Source: Halonatronomonas sp964558325 (lineage in GTDB: Bacteria > Bacillota > Halanaerobiia > Halanaerobiales > Halarsenatibacteraceae). From it: a stretch of DNA of 64,000 bases. The notes beneath the pieces are model-generated. The model was not told where the DNA came from. It worked only from the letters and a program-made list of their open reading frames with translations, and searched no databases. Where the stretch lies: assembly GCA_964558325.1 (NCBI GenBank), contig CAZLCX010000006.1, positions 1 to 64,000 of the forward strand, in the 5' to 3' direction. The position numbers were made by a program, and so were the translations under genes. Below are positions 35,717 to 43,622 of this stretch, in pieces. Numbering within the stretch: position 1 is the stretch's first letter; the number at the start of each line of letters is the position of its first letter.

Positions 35717-37993
35717 ATGCTGTCAGGAATTTTAAAGCCTGGAGAAAGAAAAAAGGAGATAGCTGGTATTTTGATTGCTGCCTGGGGTATTTTTAGTGGT
35801 GTTGCCCTTTATGGAGGAGCTGCAGGAATAGCAGGGAGTTTAATAGCTGATTTTTACAGATTTTTTGTTGGAAATTCCGCCACTGTTATACCAGTTGTCC
35901 TGGTGATAATTGGCTATAAGTTAATCTTTGAAGAAGATTATAATTACAAGAGTAAAGTTCCTGGTTTTATTATTGCTTTTATTTCATTCATTACTATTTA
36001 TCATATTGTCCAGGATTATGAAAATATCTTTACTTCTGGTCTTATTGGTGATGGTGGAGGTTTGATTGGTGGCAGCCTGGCTTATGGCTTTAAAATGATC
36101 TTTGGTGCAACCGGGGCCCAGTTAATTTTAACTGCCTTTGGTTTAATAGGTATCCTTTTATTCTTTGATATTTACTTAACTGATTTATATAGAATGATTA
36201 AAGCCAGAATTATTGAAACCTTTAGACAGATTCTCTCTATTAATTATTTTGGAAAGCTAAAAAATTTAATAGGGCTATTGATTAATTTTATCAAATCGCC
36301 ATTAACTCTTTTTAGAAAGATTAAAAATAGAAATAAGACTAATAATAGATCAATCAATGAGAATGAATCTACTGAAATCCAGATTAGAGAAGAGGAGAAT
36401 TTAAAGGCTGTCAATGATGGGCATAATGCTTTACCTGAATTTGAACCTTTTTCTAAAAAGAACGGCACTAAAGCAAAATCTAAAAGCAGCAAGAATGAAA
36501 TTGAAAAGAATTATTTCCCTGACTGGAAAGATGATTATAATGATTTTGAGGTTTTTTCTGTTGAGGATAATCAAGCAGGTAACCAGAAAGAAAGTAAAAA
36601 TATTGAGGATTTTAAAAATCCCCACAGTCGTCTCCTGAAAAAGAGTAGCGTTGATAGGGACCAGGTTGAGGATAAAAGCAAGTTACTGGAGAAGACTTTG
36701 AATAATTTTGGGGTAGATGCTTCAGTGATTAATGTGACCCATGGTCCAACCATTACAAGGTATGAAATCCAGCCTGAGGTTGGGGTCAAGGTCAGTAAGG
36801 TTGTAAATTTGTCAAATGATATTGCTCTTTCTCTGGCTGCCCATGATGTTAGAATTGAGGCTCCGATTCCTGGGAAATCTGCGATTGGGATTGAGGTTCC
36901 TCACCAGGGGCCATCGATGGTTAGATTTAGAGAAATTGTTGAAAGTGATAAATTTGCCAGTGCTGACACCAGATTAAATCTTGGTTTAGGCCGGGCAGTT
37001 GATGGTTCAGCAGTCGTGGCTGATCTTGGCAAAATGCCTCACCTGCTGGTTGCCGGTGCTACTGGTTCAGGGAAAAGTGTCTGTATTAACAGTATTATAG
37101 CCAGTCTTTTATATCAGAATACACCGGATCAGTTAAAGCTTTTACTGGTTGATCCTAAAAAAGTTGAGCTTGTAAATTATAAGGGACTTCCCCATTTATT
37201 TAGTCCTGTGGTGACTGACTGTAAAAAGGCAGCCTCTACTTTACAGTTGATTGTTAAGGAAATGGAAGACAGGTATGATCTTTTTGCAGAAACAGGAACT
37301 AGGGGAATTGAATCTTATAATAAAAAATCAGATGATCCACTCCCCTATATTGTTGTGATTATCGATGAATTATCTGATCTAATGATGGTGGCAGCAAGTG
37401 ATGTAGAGGATGCTATCTGCAGACTTGCCCAGATGTCAAGAGCTGCCGGGATTCATCTTGTAATCGCCACTCAGAGACCGTCTGTAGATGTTATAACCGG
37501 GCTGATTAAAGCCAATATACCCAGTCGAATTTCCTTTGCAGTTTCTTCTGGGACTGATTCTAGAACTATACTTGATACTGGAGGGGCAGAAAAACTTCTG
37601 GGAAATGGAGATATGCTATTTCATCCTGTCGGTGCTAAAAAACCTTTTAGAGTCCAGGGTGCCTTTATAGATAATGAAGAGATAAATAATCTGGTTAATT
37701 ATTTAAGTAATCAGGTTGAGCCTGATTTTTATATTGATGAAGATGAATTTGAAGATCTGGAATTAAATCTAGATGATGAAGAGGATGAACTTTTAGAAGA
37801 TGCAATTAGACTTGTTGTTGAATATAGGGCTTCAATTTCTATGCTGCAGAGAAGACTCCATATCGGCCATTCCAGGGCTGCCAGATTAATTGATAATATG
37901 GAAGAGATGGGGATAGTCGGTCCCTATGTCGGCAGTAAGCCAAGAGAGGTTTTAATTACTGAAGACGAACTGGAGGAATATCTAGAAGATTAA
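35717..37993 (+). CDS. ftsK: FtsK/SpoIIIE family DNA translocase
   Basis: A 758-residue membrane-anchored DNA pump that moves chromosome ends through the septum. Four or five N-terminal helices (about 15-165) are followed by an acidic linker (about 210-310), the alpha domain (NVTHGPTITRYEI), the RecA-like motor with Walker A GATGSGKS (447-454), Walker B VVIIDELSDLMM, and a C-terminal winged-helix gamma domain (YRASISMLQRRLHIGHSRAARLID, about 695-718) that reads orientation sequences. The start is ATG with AGGGGAGG. The order rnj-ftsK-ymfK-rodZ follows Bacillus (rnjB-tepA-spoIIIE-ymf genes). FtsK and SpoIIIE cannot be told apart from sequence alone. Confidence 0.94.
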   Translation: MLSGILKPGERKKEIAGILIAAWGIFSGVALYGGAAGIAGSLIADFYRFFVGNSATVIPVVLVIIGYKLIFEEDYNYKSKVPGFIIAFISFITIYHIVQDYENIFTSGLIGDGGGLIGGSLAYGFKMIFGATGAQLILTAFGLIGILLFFDIYLTDLYRMIKARIIETFRQILSINYFGKLKNLIGLLINFIKSPLTLFRKIKNRNKTNNRSINENESTEIQIREEENLKAVNDGHNALPEFEPFSKKNGTKAKSKSSKNEIEKNYFPDWKDDYNDFEVFSVEDNQAGNQKESKNIEDFKNPHSRLLKKSSVDRDQVEDKSKLLEKTLNNFGVDASVINVTHGPTITRYEIQPEVGVKVSKVVNLSNDIALSLAAHDVRIEAPIPGKSAIGIEVPHQGPSMVRFREIVESDKFASADTRLNLGLGRAVDGSAVVADLGKMPHLLVAGATGSGKSVCINSIIASLLYQNTPDQLKLLLVDPKKVELVNYKGLPHLFSPVVTDCKKAASTLQLIVKEMEDRYDLFAETGTRGIESYNKKSDDPLPYIVVIIDELSDLMMVAASDVEDAICRLAQMSRAAGIHLVIATQRPSVDVITGLIKANIPSRISFAVSSGTDSRTILDTGGAEKLLGNGDMLFHPVGAKKPFRVQGAFIDNEEINNLVNYLSNQVEPDFYIDEDEFEDLELNLDDEEDELLEDAIRLVVEYRASISMLQRRLHIGHSRAARLIDNMEEMGIVGPYVGSKPREVLITEDELEEYLED

Positions 37994-38075
37994 TTTCTAA
38001 CTATTAGACCAGTTTCTAAGTTAAAGAAGGATTATCTGTCTTGAGTATAGAATATATTAGAGAGAGGCAAAAATT

Positions 38076-38840
38076 ATGGAAACATTATATATGGAATATA
38101 AGATAATCAAAAATAGACCTGGTTTATTAGGTGATCTTGCTTCTTTATTAGGTTTATTACAGATTAATATCAAGACAATTGCCAGTATCGAAAATTATTA
38201 CCGGGGTCTATTGCTTGAAATTAAGGAACCTGAAGTTAAAGAAAGGCTTTTAAATGCTTTAGGTGCTGTTAAAGAACTTGAGCTTACTGGTTTAAGAACT
38301 CCACAATTAGAAGATTTTTTAGCTCTTAAGCATGGTAAAAAGGTTTCTTCAAGGTTTCATGAAGATAGTTATCTTTTTGCCCGTCAGGATTTAGAACTTT
38401 TAATAGATTTTATAAGTTTTTATATTGTTAACAATGAGGAAATTTTAATAGGGATAAAGGGTAATCCTAGAATAGGTAAAACTGAAACAGCTATTGCAGC
38501 TGCTGTTCATTCAAATAAACACTGGAAATTACTATCAACAACCTTACTTAGACAGACAACTTTAACTTCTGTTCCAGATAATATATTAAATAGCAAAACT
38601 GTTTTCATAATCGATGCGATTACAACATTTCGTAGGGCTTCAGCTGATCATGTGAGATTTATCAGGGATTTTTTAAATAAACCTGTATTAAAGATTATTG
38701 AACATCCAGAATTTTTGATTAGAGAGTCAAGTATTTCCTATAAGGATTTTGATCTTTTAGTTGAACTAACTGAAGATATTGATGATAAGTCTAACGATAA
38801 CCTTGATAATTACATGTATTCAATTAATAGTTTTGAGTAA
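38076..38840 (+). CDS. YmfK-like (DUF3388) protein with ACT-like and P-loop segments
   Basis: This 254-residue protein resembles Bacillus YmfK (DUF3388). Residues 1-75 look like an ACT-type ligand domain (IIKNRPGLLGDLASLLGLLQINIKTIASI). A middle segment contains a P-loop-like GIKGNPRIGKTETAIAAA (about 128-145) and a hydrophobic FIIDAITTF strand that could be Walker B. Function is unknown. In Bacillus the gene sits between spoIIIE and ymfM (rodZ-like), and the same order is seen here. ATG start with GAGAGGC; 82 bases follow ftsK. Confidence 0.8.
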   Translation: METLYMEYKIIKNRPGLLGDLASLLGLLQINIKTIASIENYYRGLLLEIKEPEVKERLLNALGAVKELELTGLRTPQLEDFLALKHGKKVSSRFHEDSYLFARQDLELLIDFISFYIVNNEEILIGIKGNPRIGKTETAIAAAVHSNKHWKLLSTTLLRQTTLTSVPDNILNSKTVFIIDAITTFRRASADHVRFIRDFLNKPVLKIIEHPEFLIRESSISYKDFDLLVELTEDIDDKSNDNLDNYMYSINSFE

Positions 38841-38872
38841 ATTTTTTGAGAAATTGGGAGGGGGTCATACTT

Positions 38873-39916
38873 TTGGCCGTTGGAAAAACTTTAAAAGAGA
38901 CCAGGAAAGAAAAAGGGATTACTATTGAAGAAGCCAGCAGGCAGACCAAGATACGGAAAAAGTATATTTCAGCTCTGGAAAATGATGAATTTGATAAAAT
39001 ACCCGGGCAGGTTTATCAAAAAGCTTTTTTAAAAACCTATGCTGATTTTTTAGGGATTGATAAGGAAGATATTTTAGAAGATTATCAGCTTGATAAGCAA
39101 TTAAGTGGTGTCGAAGAAGAAAGTCTTGGCCGCAGCAAAAGAAGATCTAAAAAAAATAAGAAGGCTACATTCTTTAATTTCATTTCCAGAATCACTGGAA
39201 AAGCCATGATAATCATTTTGATTATTTTGTTATTGGGAGGTATTATTGGATATAATTTAATAATTATGAATGATGGCAATGGTAATGATAGTTTTGTAGA
39301 AACAGAAGAGACTATTCAGGATGAAGGGGAGAATGAGGAAGAATCAACAGGAGAATTAGATCTTGAGTCAGAAACTGATGAAGAATCTGAAAATAACTCT
39401 GAAACAGAAGAAAATAGTAATAATCTTTTAGAAACAGGGATTGATCCTACAGATTTAGATGATGGCAGTATTCAGTTAGGTGAAGAAACGGTTGTTGATC
39501 TTGAAGATGAAGAAGAAATCGCTGAAATTTCTGGGCAGGATACTGAAGAAGATAATGAAGACAATGAAAATAATGAAGACAATGAAGATAACGAAGACAA
39601 TGAAGATAATGAAGATAATGAAGATAATGAAGAAGAGAATGAAGACAATGAAGATTCTGCTGAGAATGAAATAGATGATACCCCATCTTATTTTAATATT
39701 ATTGCCAGTGGTGAAAGCTGGATAAGGGTAATTGTTGATGGTGAAACTGAATTTGAGGGAATAATTAATGATGGAGAAACCCTTGAGTATGAACCTGATG
39801 AAGAAGTTCAGATAAGAGTTGGAAATGCAGCTGCCATTTCGGTAGAGTATGGAGAAGAAGAAGTAGGTCCTCTTGGCGGTAGCGGGCAGGTTATTGAAGA
39901 AACTTTTCAATTATAA
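38873..39916 (+). CDS. RodZ-family (YmfM-like) cell-shape protein with acidic repeat linker
   Basis: A 347-residue bitopic membrane protein. It has a Cro/C1 helix-turn-helix at about 1-65 (KTLKETRKEKGITIEEASRQTKI), a basic stretch and a single membrane helix near 106-130. The outer part is a very acidic linker (about 135-265) with nine tandem Glu-Asp-Asn-type triplets, and a C-terminal DUF4115 beta domain (SGESWIRVIVDGETEFEG). RodZ links MreB to the wall machinery. The TTG at 38873 is chosen: GGGAGGGGG lies nine bases upstream, while the earlier in-frame TTG 38846 has no SD. In Bacillus pgsA follows; here it is methionine gamma-lyase. Confidence 0.88.
   Translation: MAVGKTLKETRKEKGITIEEASRQTKIRKKYISALENDEFDKIPGQVYQKAFLKTYADFLGIDKEDILEDYQLDKQLSGVEEESLGRSKRRSKKNKKATFFNFISRITGKAMIIILIILLLGGIIGYNLIIMNDGNGNDSFVETEETIQDEGENEEESTGELDLESETDEESENNSETEENSNNLLETGIDPTDLDDGSIQLGEETVVDLEDEEEIAEISGQDTEEDNEDNENNEDNEDNEDNEDNEDNEDNEEENEDNEDSAENEIDDTPSYFNIIASGESWIRVIVDGETEFEGIINDGETLEYEPDEEVQIRVGNAAAISVEYGEEEVGPLGGSGQVIEETFQL
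39548..39628 (+). repeat. Nine tandem copies of a 9-base acidic codon unit
   Basis: Units of GAAGAYAAT (with small variants) repeat nine times inside rodZ and encode Glu-Asp-Asn. More diverged units continue to about 39658. Slippage could change copy number without breaking the frame. Confidence 0.9.
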
Positions 39917-39939
39917 TTTACCAGGAAAGGACTGAATTT

Positions 39940-41121
39940 ATGAAAAAAGAATGGAATTTTAACACGAGAACTGTACATGCTGGTGAGGATCCATGCCCCC
40001 AGACTGGAGCTTTAAGAGTTCCTATTTATCAAAGTTCGACTTTTGTTTTTGATAACGTTGAACAGGGTGGAAGACGGTTTGCTGGAGAAGAATCAGGCTA
40101 CATATATACCAGGCTTGGGAACCCTACCCAGACTGCTTTAGAGGAGAAAATGGCTAATTTAGAGGGTACTGAGACTGCGATAGCATTAGGCTCTGGGATG
40201 GCTGCTGTTTCATCGACTGTAATGGGGCTGCTAGAGGCTGGAGATCATATGATAGCTTCAAAGACTCTTTACGGCTGTACCTTCTCATTATTTTCAGAGT
40301 TATTACCTAGATGGAACATTGAGGTTTCTTTTGTAGATATGTCAGATCTTGAAAATGTTAAAAATGCTATTAAAGATAATACTAAGGTCATTTATACAGA
40401 AACTCCTTCAAATCCTACCATGAAACTGGTAGATCTAGCTGGACTGGCTGAAATTGCCGGTGATAACATAATTACTGTAACTGATAATACTTTCATGTCA
40501 CCTTATCTTCAAAAACCGGCTGACTTTGGAATAGATGTGATTGTCCACAGTGCTACCAAATTTATTGGTGGCCATGGAGATACAATAGCCGGAATAGTCT
40601 GTGGTCCAGAAGATTTGTTGAATTCATTTAGAGAAACTACAGTTAAAGATTTTGGCGGGATAATAGCTCCCTTTGATACCTTTTTGTTATTAAGAGGATT
40701 AAAAACTTTATCTGTTCGGATGGACAGGATAACTAAAAATGCAAAAGTTGTTGCAGAATTTTTAAGTAACCATCCAGCAGTTGATAGAGTATATTATCCC
40801 GGTTTAGAAGATCATCCCCAGTATGAGCTGGGCAAAAAGCAGACGAATGGTCCTGGTGGCGTAATGTCCTTTGAATTAAATGGTGGGATTGAAGAGGGTA
40901 AAAAGCTCCTGAACTCTCTTGATTTATGTATACTGGCAGTTAGTTTAGGTGATGTAGATACTTTAATCCAGCATCCAGCATCTATGACCCATTATGTTGT
41001 ACCAGAAGCAGAACGACAGGCAGCAGGAATCACAGACGGTTTAATCAGGCTTTCTGTGGGCATAGAAGAAGTGGATGATATTATTAATGATTTAAAACAG
41101 GGGCTGGATAAAATTAAATAA
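39940..41121 (+). CDS. Methionine gamma-lyase (trans-sulfuration family PLP enzyme)
   Basis: A 393-residue Cys/Met-metabolism PLP enzyme. The PLP lysine is K207 in SATKFIGGHGD. Y111 and C113 in LYGCTFSLF are the pair typical of methionine gamma-lyases; cystathionine gamma-synthases have YGGTY at this place. The enzyme would cleave methionine to methanethiol, 2-oxobutyrate and ammonia. Cystathionine gamma-lyase or O-acetylhomoserine sulfhydrylase activity remains possible. Start ATG with AGGAAAGGA, 23 bases behind rodZ, then a terminator. Confidence 0.85.
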   Translation: MKKEWNFNTRTVHAGEDPCPQTGALRVPIYQSSTFVFDNVEQGGRRFAGEESGYIYTRLGNPTQTALEEKMANLEGTETAIALGSGMAAVSSTVMGLLEAGDHMIASKTLYGCTFSLFSELLPRWNIEVSFVDMSDLENVKNAIKDNTKVIYTETPSNPTMKLVDLAGLAEIAGDNIITVTDNTFMSPYLQKPADFGIDVIVHSATKFIGGHGDTIAGIVCGPEDLLNSFRETTVKDFGGIIAPFDTFLLLRGLKTLSVRMDRITKNAKVVAEFLSNHPAVDRVYYPGLEDHPQYELGKKQTNGPGGVMSFELNGGIEEGKKLLNSLDLCILAVSLGDVDTLIQHPASMTHYVVPEAERQAAGITDGLIRLSVGIEEVDDIINDLKQGLDKIK

Positions 41122-41131
41122 TTTATATATC

Positions 41132-41170
41132 AACTGGTAATTAGTTTAGCTAATTGCCAGTTATATTTTT
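41132..41170 (+). terminator. Terminator of methionine gamma-lyase gene
   Basis: A 13-bp stem with one T-G wobble (41132-41144 with 41150-41162) is followed by ATATTTTT. Confidence 0.85.
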
Positions 41171-41174
41171 AGAA

Positions 41175-41205
41175 TATAAAAAAACTTCAGCTTTATAGCT
41201 GAAGT
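41175..41205 (-). terminator. Terminator of the tRNA-Pro-Glu-Tyr transcript
   Basis: On the minus strand ACTTCAGCT pairs with AGCTGAAGT around a four-base loop (41184-41205) and is followed by a run of seven T. Confidence 0.9.
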
Positions 41206-41209
41206 AAAA

Positions 41210-41296
41210 TGGTGGAGGGGAAAGGATTTGAACCTTTGAAGGCATCGCCGGCAGATTTACAGTCTGCTCCCTTTAGCCAGACTCGGGCACCCCTCC
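41210..41296 (-). tRNA. tRNA-Tyr (GTA)
   Basis: The acceptor stem GGAGGGG/CCCCTCC and encoded CCA are clear. The anticodon loop reads CTGTAAA, giving GTA. The long variable arm is typical of bacterial tRNA-Tyr. Last gene of the minus-strand tRNA transcript. Confidence 0.97.
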
Positions 41297-41313
41297 AATC
41301 TTTTATTTTAAAA

Positions 41314-41389
41314 TGGTACCCTCAAGGGGATTCGAACCCCTGTCGCCAGGATGAAAACCTGGTATCCTAGACCCCTAGACGATGAGGGC
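41314..41389 (-). tRNA. tRNA-Glu (TTC)
   Basis: Anticodon stem CCAGG/CCTGG encloses loop TTTTCAT, anticodon TTC. T arm GGGGTTCGAATCCCC, acceptor GCCCTCA pairing with TGAGGGT (one G-T), encoded CCA. Confidence 0.97.
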
Positions 41390-41395
41390 AAAAAA

Positions 41396-41472
41396 TGGTC
41401 GGGCTGCTGAGATTTGAACTCAGGACCCCCTGTTCCCAAAACAGGTGCGCTACCAAACTGCGCCACAGCCCG
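41396..41472 (-). tRNA. tRNA-Pro (TGG)
   Basis: Acceptor CGGGCTG/CAGCCCG, anticodon stem CCTGT/ACAGG with loop TTTGGGA (anticodon TGG) and encoded CCA. First gene of the minus-strand cluster. Confidence 0.97.
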
Positions 41473-41486
41473 TCAACACAATTACT

Positions 41487-41515
41487 AGTATATCTGAAAA
41501 AATGGTTGCAGTCAA
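41487..41515 (-). promoter_or_regulatory. Promoter of the minus-strand tRNA cluster
   Basis: Read on minus: TTGACT (41510-41515), 17 bases, TATACT (41487-41492), ending 14 bases before tRNA-Pro. Confidence 0.8.
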
Positions 41516-41582
41516 GGGTTTTTATAAAGTTTTTTAATTTTTTATTTTTCGCCAATTCTAACTTCTTTTCATTGATATAATC

Positions 41583-41611
41583 TTGATTTTAACAATTTGA
41601 TATGATAATAT
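41583..41611 (+). promoter_or_regulatory. Promoter of tRNA-Phe
   Basis: TTGATT (41583-41588), 17 bases, TAATAT (41606-41611) with an extended TG motif before the -10. Confidence 0.65.
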
Positions 41612-41645
41612 TATCTTGCAGAAATTAAATATTTTACATAAAAGT

Positions 41646-41721
41646 GGTGAGATAGCTCAGTTGGTAGAGCAGGGGATTGAAAATCCCCGTGTCGGCAGTT
41701 CAATTCTGCCTCTCACCACCA
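41646..41721 (+). tRNA. tRNA-Phe (GAA)
   Basis: Acceptor GGTGAGA/TCTCACC, D loop TCAGTTGGTAGAGC, anticodon stem GGGGA/TCCCC with loop TTGAAAA (GAA), encoded CCA. It is divergent from the other three tRNA genes. Confidence 0.97.
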
Positions 41722-41779
41722 TTATTATATAGATAAATATCTTTATATTTAGAAAATCATCTAGATTGGAGGTTATTAT

Positions 41780-42577
41780 ATGTCATGGGGATTGTTTTTT
41801 CTTATAATATTCATTTTAATAGTTTTGATTCCTTTATTTAAGAATTATATTTTAAATTATAAAAGAACTAAAATGATAAAATCTATAGAAAAAGATCAGG
41901 ATACCAGGGTTATAACATTGATTCATAGACAGGAAATTTTAAGTATTATAGGGATACCCTTTACCCGTTATATAAATATTGAGGACTCTGAAGATATCTT
42001 AAGAGCAATCAGATCAACTGATAAAGAAAGACCTATTGATTTAATTTTACACACTCCTGGCGGCCTGGTTCTTGCAGCTGAACAGATAGCTATGGCAATT
42101 AATCGTCACCCTGCTCGAGTAAGAGTTCTTGTACCTCATTATGCTATGTCAGGAGGTACTTTGATAGCTCTTGCTGCAGAAGAGATCATTATTGATGAAA
42201 ATGCCGTATTAGGCCCAGTAGACCCTCAAATAGCAGGTTATCCAGCAGAGTCTATCTTGCAGGTAATTGAGTCTAAAGAAATGGCTGATATTGATGATGA
42301 GACCCTTATATATAGTGATATAGCCAGAAAAGCAGTTGTTCAACTTGAAAACTTTTTGAAATCTATATTAAAGGATAAAATGGAGGAAAATGATATCATG
42401 AAATTGATTGAAAATTTATGTCATGGTAAATATACTCATGATTTTCCACTTGACTCAAATGTTTTAAAATCACTAAATATTGAACATGAAATCGGCTTGC
42501 CAGATAAAGTATATACTTTAATGGAATTATATCCTCAACCTGGTAGAAATAAGCCCTCTGTTTATTATGTTTCTTAA
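41780..42577 (+). CDS. SDH-family Clp-fold membrane serine protease
   Basis: A 265-residue protein with one N-terminal membrane helix (about 3-24) followed by a ClpP/crotonase-type fold. LILHTPGGLVLAAEQIAMAI (about 90-109) forms the oxyanion region and the nucleophile serine is in YAMSGGTLIALAAEEI (about 128-143), then LGPVDPQIAGYPA. This is the SDH_sah family of membrane proteases related to SppA and NfeD-partner proteases. In Bacillus the Clp-like TepA lies near rnjB and spoIIIE; this gene may be its displaced counterpart, which is a guess. Start ATG with GGAGG. Confidence 0.87.
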   Translation: MSWGLFFLIIFILIVLIPLFKNYILNYKRTKMIKSIEKDQDTRVITLIHRQEILSIIGIPFTRYINIEDSEDILRAIRSTDKERPIDLILHTPGGLVLAAEQIAMAINRHPARVRVLVPHYAMSGGTLIALAAEEIIIDENAVLGPVDPQIAGYPAESILQVIESKEMADIDDETLIYSDIARKAVVQLENFLKSILKDKMEENDIMKLIENLCHGKYTHDFPLDSNVLKSLNIEHEIGLPDKVYTLMELYPQPGRNKPSVYYVS

Positions 42578-43506
42578 AAGTCCTCCATTTTTTCAATGGC
42601 ATCTTTCTTCTGGCGGGCGTCAGTATGAGTATATATCTGGGTTGTAGAAATATTAGCATGTCCTAAAAGATCTTGCAAAACCTTCAAATCTTTAGTCTGA
42701 TGATATAAGGATGTTGCAAATGTATGTCGTAATTTATGGGGTGTGATCTTACTTGCCTGTCTTAATCCAGCTAGCCTGGCATATTTTTTGACAAATTTTT
42801 GAATAGTTCTAACTGAGATTCGACGACCCTGATTAGATAAAAACAAAGCTTCTCTGTCTTTAGGATCTTTTATTTTGATATTATCCCTTAAAGGTAGATA
42901 ATCTAAAATAGATTCGATTACATCATTATGTAAGGGGACATACCTTTCTTTATTACCTTTACCATAAAATTTAACAGATTCATCATCAAAATCAATATCA
43001 GGTAAATCTAAATTAACCAGTTCAGAGACTCTTAATCCGCCATACAAAAACAATTTAACTATAGCTAAATCTCTTATTTTATAGCTGCTGTCTGAATTTT
43101 CAATAGATTTTATATATTTTTTGGCTTCATTTATTTTTAAGTAAATAGGTTCTGCTCTCTGTTCAGTTTTACTTGCTTGAATACTGGCTGCAGGGCTGCT
43201 ATCAAGCAATTCATTTCTTACTAGATATTTAAAAAATGATCTTAATGAATAGAGCTTTCTATTTCTGGTAGCTGGTGAATTCTCCTGGATTATTATTATA
43301 TTTCCTAGAAACTCTATAACCTGGTGTTTTTCTATTTTTTTTACAGGAAAATTTTCTTTGAATTGATATTTATCTTTTAAAAAATCAAGAAATAGAAATA
43401 AGTCATGGTTATATTCTTTAATAGTTAATTCAGAATAACCTCTTTCAACTAAAAGGTGATTTTTAAATCTATCTACTGCATCTAAAAAATTGATATTTTT
43501 TGACAT
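42574..43506 (-). CDS. XerC/XerD-type tyrosine recombinase
   Basis: A 310-residue site-specific recombinase with the N-terminal SAM-like core-binding domain (about 8-110) and the catalytic domain with all six residues: R159 (GGLRVSEL), K183 (GKGNKERYVPL), H257 and R260 (PHKLRHTF), H283 (LLGHANISTTQ) and Y292. Size and sequence fit the housekeeping Xer group that resolves chromosome dimers, not a large phage integrase. It ends four bases into the convergent protease gene. tRNA genes lie 1 kb away but no other phage genes are present. XerC versus XerD cannot be settled. Confidence 0.9.
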   Translation of the reverse strand: MSKNINFLDAVDRFKNHLLVERGYSELTIKEYNHDLFLFLDFLKDKYQFKENFPVKKIEKHQVIEFLGNIIIIQENSPATRNRKLYSLRSFFKYLVRNELLDSSPAASIQASKTEQRAEPIYLKINEAKKYIKSIENSDSSYKIRDLAIVKLFLYGGLRVSELVNLDLPDIDFDDESVKFYGKGNKERYVPLHNDVIESILDYLPLRDNIKIKDPKDREALFLSNQGRRISVRTIQKFVKKYARLAGLRQASKITPHKLRHTFATSLYHQTKDLKVLQDLLGHANISTTQIYTHTDARQKKDAIEKMEDF

Positions 43507-43622
43507 ATTATAGACAACTCCTTCGTCTAAGTTAAATTTTACGAAGCTTCTGTGACTCTATTTTCTATATTCAAGAAAAAAGATAAAAATCCTGTTTTTT
43601 TAATTAAAAGGGGGAGTTTAAT

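Noticed and set aside
39541..39660. Possible CRISPR-like array
   Set aside because: The repeats are contiguous 9-base coding units in frame in rodZ, with no spacers and no cas genes nearby.
39447..39910. Two overlapping antisense reading frames of 79 and 144 codons across rodZ
   Set aside because: They are mirror readings of the low-complexity acidic repeat (Ile/Phe- and His/Leu-rich peptides) without SD sites or family likeness.
41210..41721. Integration site of a mobile element in the tRNA genes
   Set aside because: All four tRNAs are intact, and I saw no direct repeat of a tRNA 3' end and no phage or plasmid genes next to them.
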